DNA of 64,000 bases. It comes from Paralithodes platypus (lineage: Eukaryota > Arthropoda > Malacostraca > Decapoda > Lithodidae). The stretch is taken from NCBI GenBank assembly GCA_032716605.1, contig CM064512.1, positions 24,933,781-24,997,780 of the forward strand, in the 5' to 3' direction. The notes below the pieces were generated by a model that was not told the origin of the DNA, made no database searches, and worked only from the letters and a program-made list of their open reading frames with translations. Shown here in pieces: positions 1 to 10,756 of the stretch. The position numbers were made by a program, and so were the translations under genes. The number at the start of each line of letters is the position of its first letter. Position 1 is the stretch's first letter.

Positions 1-125
1 TGTCCTGGATTCGAATCCACGGACTGCCACATGTGTTTGTAATATTTCATTAATCGATTTTAAGAGTAGAGTTGGTTGTTGGAGAACATAATAATTGATA
101 TTGGTTCAGGAGTAATTTATCGAGA

Positions 126-245
126 GGCCTTCCCTAGTGGTTAAGGCCCCATTAATTGCTCTTTCCATTCACATATGCATAGCCTACGTGAGTTGCAGTT
201 GGGATGTGTGTACATGCTTAGATTGATATGCAGGATTCGAAGTTG
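126..245 (+). other. second, weaker A/B-box pair in satellite unit
   Basis: Each unit has a further A-box-like segment (CCTAGTGGTTAAGGCC, about 133-148) and, roughly 85 bp later, a B-box-like GGATTCGAAG (233-242). The spacing is longer than in a tRNA without an intron. It may be a second decayed tRNA-derived head, giving the unit a dimeric SINE character. This is weak support. Confidence 0.35.
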
Positions 246-280
246 CATAATAAATTGTAGGCAGTGTCCACCATTCTTTA

Positions 281-355
281 ACTGCCTTCGTGGTGTAATG
301 CATAAGGTGTTGATATTCGGTGTGAGTGTCCTGGATTCGAATCCACGGACTGCCA
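281..355 (+). other. tRNA-like pol III block inside satellite unit
   Basis: This 75-bp block recurs at 609, 937, 1265 and 1593. It holds an A-box-like segment (TGGTGTAATGCATAAGGTG at 291-309) and a B-box-like segment (GGATTCGAATCC at 333-344), the spacing of an internal RNA polymerase III promoter. A seven-base-pair acceptor stem does not form between its own ends, but GGCAGTGTCC about 20 bp upstream (260-269) can pair with GGACTGCC at 347-354. It is better read as a SINE-type tRNA relic than as a functional tRNA. Whether it is transcribed is unknown. Confidence 0.7.
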
Positions 356-1738
356 CATGTGTTTGTAATATTTCATTAATCGATTTTAGGAGTAGAGTTG
401 GTTGTTGGAGAGAACATAATAATTGATATTGGTTCAGGAGTAATTTATCGAGAGGCCTTCCCTAGTGGTTAAGGCCCCATTAATTGCTCTTTCCATTCAC
501 ATATGCATAGCCTACGTGAGTTGCAGTTGGGATGTGTGTACATGCTTAGATTGATATGCAGGATTCGAAGTTGCATAATAAATTGTAGGCAGTGTCCACC
601 ATTCTTTAACTGCCTTCGTGGTGTAATGCATAAGGTGTTGATATTCGGTGTGAGTGTCCTGGATTCGAATCCACGGACTGCCACATGTGTTTGTAATATT
701 TCATTAATCGATTTTAGGAGTAGAGTTGGTTGTTGGAGAGAACATAATAATTGATATTGGTTCAGGAGTAATTTATCGAGAGGCCTTCCCTAGTGGTTAA
801 GGCCCCATTAATTGCTCTTTCCATTCACATATGCATAGCCTACGTGAGTTGCAGTTGGGATGTGTGTACATGCTTAGATTGATATGCAGGATTCGAAGTT
901 GCATAATAAATTGTAGGCAGTGTCCACCATTCTTTAACTGCCTTCGTGGTGTAATGCATAAGGTGTTGATATTCGGTGTGAGTGTCCTGGATTCGAATCC
1001 ACGGACTGCCACATGTGTTTGTAATATTTCATTAATCGATTTTAGGAGTAGAGTTGGTTGTTGGAGAGAACATAATAATTGATATTGGTTCAGGAGTAAT
1101 TTATCGAGAGGCCTTCCCTAGTGGTTAAGGCCCCATTAATTGCTCTTTCCATTCACATATGCATAGCCTACGTGAGTTGCAGTTGGGATGCGTGTACATG
1201 CTTAGATTGATATGCAGGATTCGAAGTTGCATAATAAATTGTAGGCAGTGTCCACCATTCTTTAACTGCCTTCGTGGTGTAATGCATAAGGTGTTGATAT
1301 TCGGTGTGAGTGTCCTGGATTCGAATCCACGGACTGCCACATGTGTTTGTAATATTTCATTAATCGATTTTAGGAGTAGAGTTGGTTGTTGGAGAGAACA
1401 TAATAATTGATATTGGTTCAAGAGTAATTTATCGAGAGGCCTTCCCTAGTGGTTAAGGCCCCATTAATTGCTCTTTCCATTCACATATGCATAGCCTACG
1501 TGAGTTGCAGTTGGGATGTGTGTACATGCTTAGATTGATATGCAGGATTCGAAGTTGCATAATAAATTGTAGGCAGTGTCCACCATTCTTTAACTGCCTT
1601 CGTGGTGTAATGCATAAGGTGTTGATATTTGGTGTGAGTGTCCTGGATTCGAATCCACGGACTGCCACATGTGTTTGTAATATTTCATTAATCGATTTTA
1701 GGAGTAGAGTTGGTTGTTGGAGAGAACATAATAATTGC

Positions 1739-2278
1739 TAAAGAAAAAGCTGCACCGACGAGCAGCTTTGGAACGCCAGGTACGTAAAACGTATTCACCT
1801 CGTTTTGCGTGCAAATTAATGCAGCTCGATGCCCAATCTGTGCAATGGGGATGGTATTTTGGGTGTTGCCACATGTACAGATGCTACAGCCAGGATGCTT
1901 AGACCAGACAAAGAGTCTACCAGCCTACGTGGCAACACTGACAGCCTGACCATGAGTATATAGCCACCCATGTGGATCTGGGTGTAGTGGTGTTGGTAGG
2001 GAGGAAGGAAGCATGGAGATGCAAGCAAAGGAGAATAATACAAGTATGTGAGGGAAGAAGGGAGGTAGGATCCTTGGATAAATAAATGAAAACATAAATA
2101 AGAACATGAACATTAATATGAAATTATTTCTTCCAGAAGGTGGAATTAGGGCATAAGGGAGAGCGAAGGAACATACGCACGCACACACACAACACACATG
2201 ACAGAAACAATCAATACTAGTCTCTTCCTTCATTCCTACCCTACACCGCTGGCTAAAAATACCTTTCATATGGCCTGC

Positions 2279-2311
<33 letters not shown>

Positions 2312-2966
2312 TATCGCTGTTAAAGGAGGAAGGGAGGGGAGAGAGAGAGATGAAGTAGTTACCGGTGTATGGAGGGCGGGGAATTTAGAAAAGAGTTAGG
2401 AAGAGATACAAAAACTTGACTTTGGAAGGAGAACGAGAAAGATAATAAGAGTAGAAACCATAGAGAAAGAAGGGATTTAGGGAGGGACGATAAATAGCGA
2501 GGGGGGAGCATAGATAGAGAAGGACTTATACATGGATGAGGGAGCAGAGAGATTTTAGTTCGGATCACAGAAGGTGTGGAAAAAGGCCAAAATCTTCACT
2601 GTTCAGGGTCCGGTGAGAATAATATTTTCACTGTCCTCATGGTTTTACACCATATATATATACAGTATATATATATATAATGACAGATTAGATAGATACG
2701 GTTGATAGATAGTCTGTGAGAGTAACCGTAATATAGTACCAGTACCATATATTTATTATGGTTACAGGGAGACGTGAAAAACAAAACCATGTTTATTTTA
2801 TTTTTTCCTGGCGATATGAGCTGTGTGTGTGAGTGAGTCTGTAGGCGGCTTATTGGCGATCGTGAAAACACCTGGATGTATTTTTTGCCGAAATGTTTTC
2901 TCAGTACAGCCATGCGACTATTACAACAGTATTTTTGCGTGTCCGTACTTGGGTGTCCACCCAATG
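1739..2966. other. unassigned sequence with CT and TA microsatellites
   Basis: I recognise no gene here. A (CT)n tract lies at about 2278-2306, purine-rich sequence follows to about 2540, and TA-rich repeats lie at 2655-2685. Open frames in this stretch are short, of biased composition and match no family I recognise. Confidence 0.6.
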
Positions 2967-3100
2967 TAGTCCATGAGCCAAGACCCGAATTTTGGGATAT
3001 CGGTACCACCCGGGGTGACTAATTCTCTTAGGTGTTTTTAGCTTGCTACATGTCTCTAGTTTATGTTTTGATATGATAGCCCTTGCACATTGGTAGCTTA
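2967..3100 (+). repeat. left terminal inverted repeat of the PIN-nuclease element
   Basis: The outer block is 2967-3022, the inner block 3070-3100. Both match the right end in inverted orientation. Between them the two ends have diverged. The total inverted zone is about 135 bp. Confidence 0.8.
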
Positions 3101-3294
3101 ATGGTCGTTATCACTTCTTGAATAGACATACCCTACCGAAAATTCCGAAATATTTTAAAATGTCAAATTTGGGGACAGGAATGCCTAAATGTCAACAAAA
3201 TGCATATAGTAATTGTCACATTTAATACAAGTCCTGTAAATACACACTAAGCATGCCATGGGCTTGTACATACTATTATGGCAAATTACTACTC

Positions 3295-4482
3295 CTAAAT
3301 ATCATCTACGTCAGACTCGGAATCTGACTGTTGTGCCACCGGCTCTTCTTCAATAGCCTTGTTCTGACATGTCTGTAACCTGCACATGTCCGTGCATTTT
3401 AGACCATTGCTGAGGCAAGTACACTTAGGGAGTTCGCATGACCGCACACACTTGCAAGACAGTAGCTGCATAACAGCATCTGGTGCTGGTGAGCCTCGCA
3501 TCCAGTTGACGGCAAGCTTACCGTCCTCATCTGTCATCCAACCACAGTCTGTTGGGTTCGCAACAAATGGCTGGCTCTGAAGACTTCTCCTCCAGATCGC
3601 AGCCTGGTAGTTTGCACGCAGTGCATGCATGAAGAGGCAGTCCTCACAAGGAGGGAGTTGACTTGACTCTACCTCTCCACGTCTTGCACAGAACAGCTCA
3701 TACCGAAGCTTGTTTACCTTAGTTGTGTGGGTAGATGGTAGGTACATGTGGCAGGTGATTTCCTGTAGCTTCTCAAAGAGTTCAGGAGACACTTCCCATG
3801 AGCGTCCAAGTTCGTGAAAAGCATGCTGGTATGTCTTGTCCATCTTCACCTGCTTGAGTGTCGTCATCTTCCCTCGGCCAGCGAATGCACTGACGGTATC
3901 ACAGCCTGTAAAGGCATGCATACCAATCAATGAATCACACACGCTGCCTCCCAGTGTGCGGCTCAGTGTGGTGATATCCAGGAATCTTGTCCGGTTCTTC
4001 GTCCCGCACTTCTGGAACAGATGGGATGGGATCTTGTGGCACATGCCAAGACACAACACCATGACGTCTGTATCTTCTGCAGTGATGATGACAGACTTGT
4101 TCCCAGATTCTGCTGCATGAAGTGCATGGAGAAGAAGGCGTGTGTCTGCTTCTTCTTGAGTTGACTTAAGCTCAGGAGCCTCTTCCCACTGCTCTTTGGT
4201 GATCTTGAAGCAGCGCTGCTCACATGTGACATACAGCTCCTTGTCCTTGAGCTTCTCCCTGTGCTGTGGTGCCTTCCATTCTTCTACCAAGAACTTGATA
4301 AGACTTGCCTTGTTGGAGGAACTACCGAGTAACTTTCTCCACTGCTGGATGTTGTGCCCAGGTTGAATGTTCTTGAAATGAATTCCTGTGCCTGCACTTC
4401 TTTTGGCTCGTTCTGCATCCTTGATGGATGTCTCCTTGTAGATATCAAACATAATCAATGCGCCTGCTCTTAGCACCTTCAT
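3295..4482 (-). pseudogene. C-terminal part: FEN1/XPG-like PIN core and CXC-like motif
   Basis: This 395-residue frame is the 3' part of the long minus-strand gene. In sequence I see a VFDG-like block (MFDIYKETSIKDAERAKRS, residues 11-29), EEAD (110-113), EDTD (136-139) and TGCD (192-195). In FEN1/XPG nucleases the matching metal-ligand motifs are VFDG, EAEA, DMD/DSD and GCDY, with similar spacing (about 20-26 and 52-56 residues). Nuclease function is an inference from this motif series. The C-terminus has a Cys-rich CXC-like cluster (about 343-372) and an acidic tail. The frame is separated from the upstream part by one frameshift in the 4445-4482 overlap. The gene resembles a multi-copy family of uncharacterised proteins in invertebrate genomes, as I recall it. 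Confidence 0.75.
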
Positions 4483-6375
4483 GAACAGCGTGACTCAGTG
4501 CTGTACCTGCAAGCTGTGAAAAAGTTTTGTCGTTTCCCTTCAGTTTGTGGACCAGGCTCATCCCATCAATTATGGTAGCAGAGGGCTCGGGTATCACTTC
4601 TGCAGGAGAAACATTCCTCTCTAACTCCTTTGCGAGGGCAGCCTTGTTGGTCTTGCGGAGAGACCCATCACCGCTGGCAAGTGCCCAAGGCAAAGGCCCC
4701 AGGGGATGAGCCAAGACATCACTCATTTTGAGCTTTCTGTTCTCGGCAACAAGGATCATCTGGCCAAATAGGTTCCTGTCAGCCTTTAAGATAACCTCCT
4801 TGGCATGGTCTTGTGAGCGTGGCTTCATTCTGATGTTAGTGAACGTTCTCAGTTTCGTCTTCGTCATCGTGTCATGAAACTGTATAGTTGGCGTATCGAT
4901 CTCCAGGCGCTCTTCCTTGAAGGCTTGATATGCATCCTCTCCTATTCTGTAGGCCCCTAGAAGGTCTTTGACAACTTCTGGTGGTGCCATAGTCGCAGTT
5001 GACAAACTGACAAGATCTTCTTGCTCTGCGTTGAAGGGGTTCAACCAGCTGGTCTCCATCAGTTGAACTAAAGATTGGACATCGGCCTCATCTCTTCTAA
5101 TCCTGGGCATCTGTAGGTCTGGGTGGCTGAAGTCAGTATACTTTTGGCCTACTACCATAGTCCTGAGCTGCCTTAAGTACCTGCTGCGATACTCCGATGT
5201 CAGGTAGTACCTGGCGACAGCTCCGCCTTTCAGGCTGAAGCCTTTTGTGCCCCCTGGTGTCTGGGTGTCTTTGTTGATCGTCTCTTCGATTGTCTGGTCC
5301 ACAGGGATCCGTCCAAAGGGATTCTTGCTACCGATCTGGACCGAAAAGCCACCTTGCATGAAGTGTTCATGGACCTCTGGGTGTTCAATGGGCAGTCGAG
5401 ACATCAAGGCATAGTAGTAGGTTAGGAACCGGGCATAGTTCACTTTGTCATAGGCAAAACACCACGGTATCATCTGTCGGATTGCTCCTAGGTGGAGCAT
5501 CCAGTTGCCTTCTCTGGAGGCTCGAATTAAGTCCAGCATGATCTCAACCATGTCCAGGTATGACATCCAGAATGCTGAGAGGTTGTGTTCATCTCTGAGG
5601 GTCTCAAGATAAACTTGGAAAAGCTTCATGATATGTGTGCATGATTCACTCTCCATCAGCTCTTGAAAGAGTCCCTGAGACACATTGCTGTGAAAGCTGT
5701 TGATGTCCTTCAGTGTTTCATCTAGATGGTGTATGTCCCTTGAATGGTTTTCTTCTAGCCATGAAAGGAAGCCTTTCCATGCAAGCCTCATCAGTGCTTC
5801 ATACACGAGCTTGTGTAGTCTCACTGCTCTGTTGTACCTCTTGCCGTTCATCACTCCTGACACTGATCCTTCTGCGATGATACCTGATTCCACACACAGA
5901 TCTCTAAGACCTGCATCTTGAAACCTCTTTCCTATGGTGGAGATGAGATTACAGATTGTGTGGAAGACGCCCATCCTGATGATAATGTTCTTGAACTTCT
6001 CTTGTTTCCAGATAACTTCGGCAGCTTTGGCATAGAGTGCTTGATCAAACACGCACACAATCTTGTTAAGCTGTAAGGACTGCATGATAGCATGCGTTTG
6101 TTCCAAGATTTCATTAACGGTGGACATTTCTGTTGCGGGAGCATTGATAGTGGGCAGGTAGCTTACAGTGTCCTGAACCACTGCAATGTCTCTGCGCATT
6201 TTGATGTTGAACCCAGTCCAACTGCTGATGGACTGGTCCTCATGGTCTGACATTCGAGTAAGAAGCCAGATATGGTTCTTTGTCTTTGAATCCTGGACTT
6301 CCTTGGTAGTGTCGACATACGCAGTCTCAATCCTAGGTGGCCCTGCCCGCCGCCCAACATTGTATATTGGCAGCA
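4445..6375 (-). pseudogene. central part of the PIN-nuclease gene
   Basis: A frame of about 640 residues resumes right after the LINE poly-A tract with LPIYNVGRR and runs to a frameshift near 4455. Most of it is an alpha-helical-looking region with no domain I can name, with conserved-looking blocks such as ALYAKAAEVIWK and GGFSVQ. Near its end, TIIDGMSLVHKL looks like the first strand and helix of a PIN domain, where FEN1 has a catalytic Asp in IDASMS. The rest of the core lies in the next frame (3295-4482). The 659-residue open frame that ends here begins inside LINE sequence, so its first dozen or so residues are not original. The gene is broken, so the protein cannot be made from this copy. 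Confidence 0.7.
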
Positions 6376-8582
6376 TTTTTTTTTTTTTTTTTTTTTCTAT
6401 GTGATTGAGGGAGGCAAAAGGCATAACTGCCTATAGCGAGTGCCTCCCCCATAGTTGAAAGAGTGACAGGGCCAAAATCAAGGGACGTTCGAGCCAAAAT
6501 GCCTGGACACACGGAGTTTGAAGCAATTTAAGTCATAGGAAGAGGGAAAGACTGATTCTGGGAGAGAGTTCCAGAGCTCAGCTGTTGAGTAGAAGAAAGT
6601 TTGAGAGTAACGTTTCACTCTTGGGTTGGAGAGTTGCACAGAGTAGGGGTGGGATTGAGTTGCAAGACGGGTACCACGTGCCCTACGTAAAGGAGGTGGT
6701 ATGCACTGGGATAGCTCTGAGGAACACTGATTATTATAGTAGCGATAGAATAGCGAGAGAGATGCAACATTGCGGCGGAGAGAGAGAGATTGCAGAGAGT
6801 TGGAGTGGACGGGAGTTAATGATACGAAAGGCCTTCCTTTCAACTTTGTCTAGGAGAGCAGTGTGAGAGGAACCTCCCCACACATGTGAACAATACTCAA
6901 TACAAGGGCGCACTATGCCCCTGTACAGAGCAAGAAGCTGTGCAGGGGAAAAGAACCCCCTAAGGCGGTTGAGCACACCCAGCTTCTGGGATGCTGCCTT
7001 AGCAAGACTGGTAATATGGTCCTTCCAAATGAGAGCAGAAGAAAAAGAGACACCAAGAATATTGAGAGAAGATGAAGGGTTGATTTTTGTATTGTTGAAG
7101 AATAAGGGATAGTCCGCTGGGAGATCCTGACGGGTAGATAGATGGAGAAATTGGGTTTTGGAAGCATTAAAGTTAACAAGGTTTTCTCTGCCCAATTGGA
7201 AATAGTATTTAGATCAGAATTTAAGAGTTCTATGGCTTCATTACGTTTGTCGTTGAGGGATTGCTGGCTGGGGCGTTCTGAAAAACTAATGGAGTAGTGC
7301 AAGGTTGAGTCGTCTGCGTATGGATGGGAATTAAGGTACAGTTAAGATCATTTATAAAAATTAGAAAGAATAGGAGATAGGACAGAGCCCTGAGGAACAC
7401 CGGAGTTTATAGAGTGAGGAAGTGAACAATGGCCGTCCACAACCGCGGCTATGGAACGGCCGAAAGGAAATTAGAGACAAAGGCACAGATGGAGGGATAG
7501 AAACCGAAGGAGGGTAGTTTAGAAATTAAAGATTTATGCCAGACTCTATCGAAGGCTTTCGATATGTCTGCAATAGAAAAAGTCTCACCGAAGTCCCGAA
7601 AGGAGGATGACCAAGAGTTAGTAAGATATGAAAGAAGATCACCAGTAGAGCGACCCTTAAGGAAGCCATACTGGCGATCTGAGAGCAGATTATGAGAAGA
7701 AATGCTTAAGAAATTTGGAAGCAAGAATAGTTTCAAAAACTTTAGAAAGACAAGAGATAAGAGCAATTGGACGATAGTTGGAGGGTTGAGAGCGGTCACC
7801 CTTCTTTGGGACAGGTTGAATGTGAGCAAACTTCCAGCATGAAGGGAAGACGTTAGAGGATAGACAGAGACGAAAGAGTTTGCCTAGGCAGGGAGTCAGC
7901 ACGGAAGCACAGTTTTTGAGAACAACAGGAGGAACACCGTCCGGACCGTACGCCTTATTAGTGTTAAGCCCAGAGAGGGTAGAAAGTACATCTTTAGAAG
8001 AGATTAGGATATTAGGCATAAGTAAGAGAGAGGAGGGCGGAGAAGGAGGAATAGCACCGGAATCATCCAAGGTGGAGTTTCTAGCAAAAGTTTGAGCGAA
8101 GAGTTTAGCTTTGTCAGAGGAAGAAGTGATGGTTGTGCCATCAGAGTGGGAAAGGGGAGGGAAAGACGAGGAAGAGAAATTGTTGGAGAGGTTTTTGGCT
8201 AGATGCCAGAAAGCTTGGGAAGAGCTAGAGTTGGATAGTTCAGTGCATTTATTATTGATGAAAGAGTGTTTGGCAAGTCGAAGAACAGATTTGGCTTGAT
8301 TCCGGGCAGAAACATATGAAGAATGAGAGTCTTGAGTTTTAAGGCGTCGGTACCGTTTGAATGCTTCCTCCTTATTGCGGACAGCAGTAGAACAGGCGTG
8401 AGTAAACCAAGATTTTTTAGCATTAGTCTGAGAGAAGAGAATGGAATGTATGCTTCCATGCCCGATAGGATTACCTCGGTAATGCGTTCAGCACTCTCCG
8501 AGGGTCCTCGGCCATGGAAGCAGAAATCATTCCATGGGAAATCAAAGAAGTACTGCCGAAGAGCCTCCCAGTCATCCCATTG
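6376..8582 (-). mobile_element. Jockey-type LINE insertion with poly-A tail, 5'-truncated
   Basis: The element lies on the minus strand inside the PIN-nuclease gene. Its 3' end is a 21-base A tract (T run at 6376-6396 on the given strand), preceded by a short 3' UTR. The start at about 8582 is inside ORF2, so the endonuclease domain is missing. Host-gene sequence resumes on both sides. No clear target duplication is seen; only ATG could be shared. The same family recurs at 16148-17222, 19484-19955, 21868-22375, 30430-30840 and 62104-64000. Confidence 0.9.
6478..8560 (-). pseudogene. Jockey-type reverse transcriptase, broken
   Basis: Frames in order on the minus strand show RT signatures: NYRPIALISCLSKVFE and the GRSTGDLLSYLTNSWS block, then DISKAFDRVWHKSLISKLP (catalytic motif A). 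The YADD region falls where the frame breaks (about 7300-7440). Next come FNASKTQFLHLSTR, the WKDHI-AKAASQKLGVLNRLRGFFSP thumb segment, and the C-terminal YRGIVRPCIEYCSHVWGGSSH and FYSTAELWNSLPESVFP. At least four frameshifts break it (near 8190, 7700, 7450 and 7200). It would have copied the LINE RNA at nicked DNA; this copy cannot. Confidence 0.85.
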
Positions 8583-9868
8583 ATGATGTCTGAGTGATGC
8601 TTCTTATCTTGGACTTGGTAATCTCTGGCAGGACTTTCTCTGGCACAGAGCCTGCAACCTTGGACTGGACAGCAATGCCATTGACTCTATGAGAAGTACC
8701 TGCTCCTCTTAGGGTCTCTTCAAGTCGGTCAATGTTATCCCAGGCCAGGGTTGTGAACACACCAGGGTAGATGTTTGCTGGCAGTGGAATGTCATCCTTT
8801 GAGCATTCCAGCTTCTGGATACAAAGGGCTGTATCGATCTCCTCAAACATTGAGTAAGACACACAGTGACCAAGACGATTCAGAGTTCGGATCAGTTCTG
8901 TGTTTCCTGTCAAAGACTTTACAGCATTGGTCAGCAGTACGTGCTTGGGTGGTTTTGTCTTGCCACTGGTAACAGCAAAGACCAAGTCACTGCCAAAGGA
9001 AGTGGCAAGACGTTGAGCTCTTTCAGAGGGAGTTTCACACTCACACTCTCCTGTCAGCAGGGTGTGCAGGAATTGAGTGACTGCTGCAGGAATGACATTC
9101 TGATCTGTATCGGGAGGCCATGGCTGACTCACATCTTGTTTATTGATCTCATTCCTCAGCTGCATTCCTGCTTTGGTTAAGACATCTTCAGAGTGAGCTG
9201 CTCTTGCTTCTTGCAGGTCTTTTGCCATTTTGTGTGCTTGCCGGGCAAGGTCGTCCATTGAGAGGCTGCGTGGATAGATTAGAAGCTTTCCTTTCTCATC
9301 TGGGACAAAGCGTAGTGATTCTCCAAACTCGGTTTCAATCTTTCGGCGAACATGTTTCTTTGTCGCTGGTTTCAGTTGGATAATACCACGGGACATCATG
9401 GATCTCTCAAGCCTAGATGTGAGGTTTGTCATAGGCAGTACCTCTGGGTTGGGGAATAATTTGGTCCTTATATACAAGCAGAGTTCCTCGAGGGCTTCTG
9501 TCTCAACCTCTTCGTAGCGTGCTTCCTCGCTTTCTTCCTGATTTTCACCTGCACCCGACCTGGCGGCCGCTGGGAAATCATCTTTTGTGAAGAGTTTGTA
9601 GCACGACTTGTGGTAGTGACCCTCTGCAGCAACAAGGTCTCTGCTAACTAAACCAAGGATTCTCTGGTTGAGTTTCCTTATTGCTGCTCTGCGAATCTTC
9701 TCATCTGCTCGTAGCTCAACACACTGTATGAGTGGCTCCCTTGTCTTTGTTGTTTTTATGTACTTGCTTGACTTCTCGCAGAAGATACATACTTTGGCAT
9801 ACACCCTGCTAGTACTAGGGGCATCCCTTGATGCCCTCCTCCTGGGTCGACGCTTGCTGATTCTATCT
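8583..9868 (-). pseudogene. second zinc-binding segment of the PIN-nuclease gene
   Basis: This is the part upstream of the LINE insertion. It starts in frame with a basic KRRPRRRASRDAPSTSR stretch, then VCIFCEKSSKYIK and, about 50 residues later, HYHKSCYKLF. Together these give Cys-x2-Cys and His-x3-Cys, a probable zinc site. A helical, charged region follows (EEVETEALEELCLYIR and onward). The frame stops being original near 8583, where Jockey sequence starts. A frameshift near 9865 separates it from the N-terminal piece. No function is known; DNA or RNA binding by the zinc segment would fit a transposon protein, but that is inference. Confidence 0.65.
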
Positions 9869-10159
9869 TGACACCCTTGGCAAGGATAGAATCCAGTGAC
9901 TTCTTCATTGTAAAGAGACTACGACATTTACGGTGATAATGTATGTGTGGTATTCCTCCTTCTTCAAGGCCCTTGGCTGCTTCCAGGACTGGATCATGCT
10001 GCCTGATTTCTGCAGCCCTGAGCAATGTGTTCCAGGAGTCCAAATCCTGTGGTGACACCAGAGCATCGCTGTCATCATCAGAGCAGTGGATGATACAGTC
10101 GATCCGTGCTCTCTTCCTCGCAGATGGTTCCATCCTGCCGTCAAACAGTCGACACACAC
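9868..10159 (-). pseudogene. N-terminal exon of the PIN-nuclease gene, first zinc segment
   Basis: The sequence has CIIHC followed about 65 residues later by HYHRKCRSLF, so it is another Cys-x3-Cys plus His-x3-Cys pair, parallel to the one in the next segment. Directly upstream is TTTTTTGCAG (10169-10160), a good splice acceptor, so this piece may begin as an internal exon. The open frame continues across the acceptor to a Met near 10202, but those residues are probably intronic. A one-base indel near 9865 shifts the frame into the next piece. Any first exon would have to lie between here and the right end at 10711; I cannot identify it. Confidence 0.55.
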
Positions 10160-10632
10160 CTGCAAAAAATATCACCATTAAACCATGAACAAACAAACAC
10201 ATTACATGGAAACCACTCTACATATGTTTGCTCCTTCCAATAATAAATTATCCCCAAAATATAACAAAAAATCCCCAAATATGAAATAAACCCCTAAATA
10301 TGGAGAAACTTGAAATACACATCGGAATAATTCTTGTAGAGAATCAAATAAGCTACAAGAGCTGTTAGAATATATTTTTCAATGTTCCCCATATTTAAGG
10401 ATTTATTCTAGATTTAGAGGAAAATACCCAAAATATAGAGTATATTCCGAAATATGAGGAAATTTGAAAAATACCTAGGAACAACTCTGGTAGAGAATAT
10501 AATTCTACATAGGTGTTCAAAGTTTCGCGATGATTGTGTGATGGATTTTAAAGAAAATGAGGAAAACGCCGAGCGTCACGCTAAAAATCTTTATTTTTGG
10601 GTAGCGCCCCTATTGCATCAAAAAAATTAGAC

Positions 10633-10756
10633 TAAGCTACCAGTGCGAGAAGGCTATCATATCTTAATGTACTTACAGTCACTCTATAAACATTTTAGTA
10701 CCATTCGTGTTTAGTCACCCCAGGTGGTACCGATATCTGGCCTGGCTCATGGACTA
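10633..10756 (-). repeat. right terminal inverted repeat of the PIN-nuclease element
   Basis: This is the inverted partner of 2967-3100. The outer block (10711-10756) lacks about 10 bases present on the left; the inner block is 10633-10663. The distance from outer end to inner block is about 93 bp here and 103 bp on the left, which the same indel explains. Confidence 0.8.

Larger units (their letters stand above)
1..1738 (+). repeat. Tandem satellite array, 328-bp unit, SINE-derived
   Basis: Five full units and a partial sixth lie head to tail. The phase marker TGTCCTGGATTCG starts at 1, 327, 655, 983, 1311 and 1639, so the spacing is 326 bp once and 328 bp four times; the short unit lacks an AG near position 86. 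Copies differ at only a handful of bases (for example near 65, 1188, 1419 and 1628), which indicates recent amplification or homogenisation. The array runs off the left window edge and ends abruptly near 1738. Each unit contains a tRNA-like block that resembles the head of dispersed SINE copies at 11530-11678 and 18520-18655. The identical short open frames in each unit (both strands) are repeat shadows and have no coding support. Confidence 0.97.
2967..10756 (-). mobile_element. candidate TIR DNA transposon carrying a PIN-nuclease gene
   Basis: The two ends match as inverted repeats. The left end (2967-3022) and the reverse complement of the right end (10756-10711) share TAGTCCATGAGCCA and then GATATCGGTACCACC plus GGGGTGACTAA, with one mismatch and a roughly 10-base length difference between the blocks. 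A second matched block, 3070-3100 against 10663-10633, keeps the same offset. Just outside, the flanks read AATG on the left and ATGA on the right, so the target duplication is either TA or ATG. The interior is filled by one minus-strand gene whose stop lies about 330 bp from the left end and whose first visible exon lies about 600 bp from the right end. Without the inserted LINE the element is about 5.6 kb. I cannot name a known superfamily with this gene. Confidence 0.72.

Noticed and set aside
1..1738. CRISPR-like array
   Set aside because: The whole 328-bp unit repeats without unique spacers, and the context is eukaryotic.
141..1741. Repeated 71- and 83-codon open frames in each satellite unit
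   Set aside because: They overlap on opposite strands, recur identically with the repeat and show no family motif. They follow from the unit having few stops.
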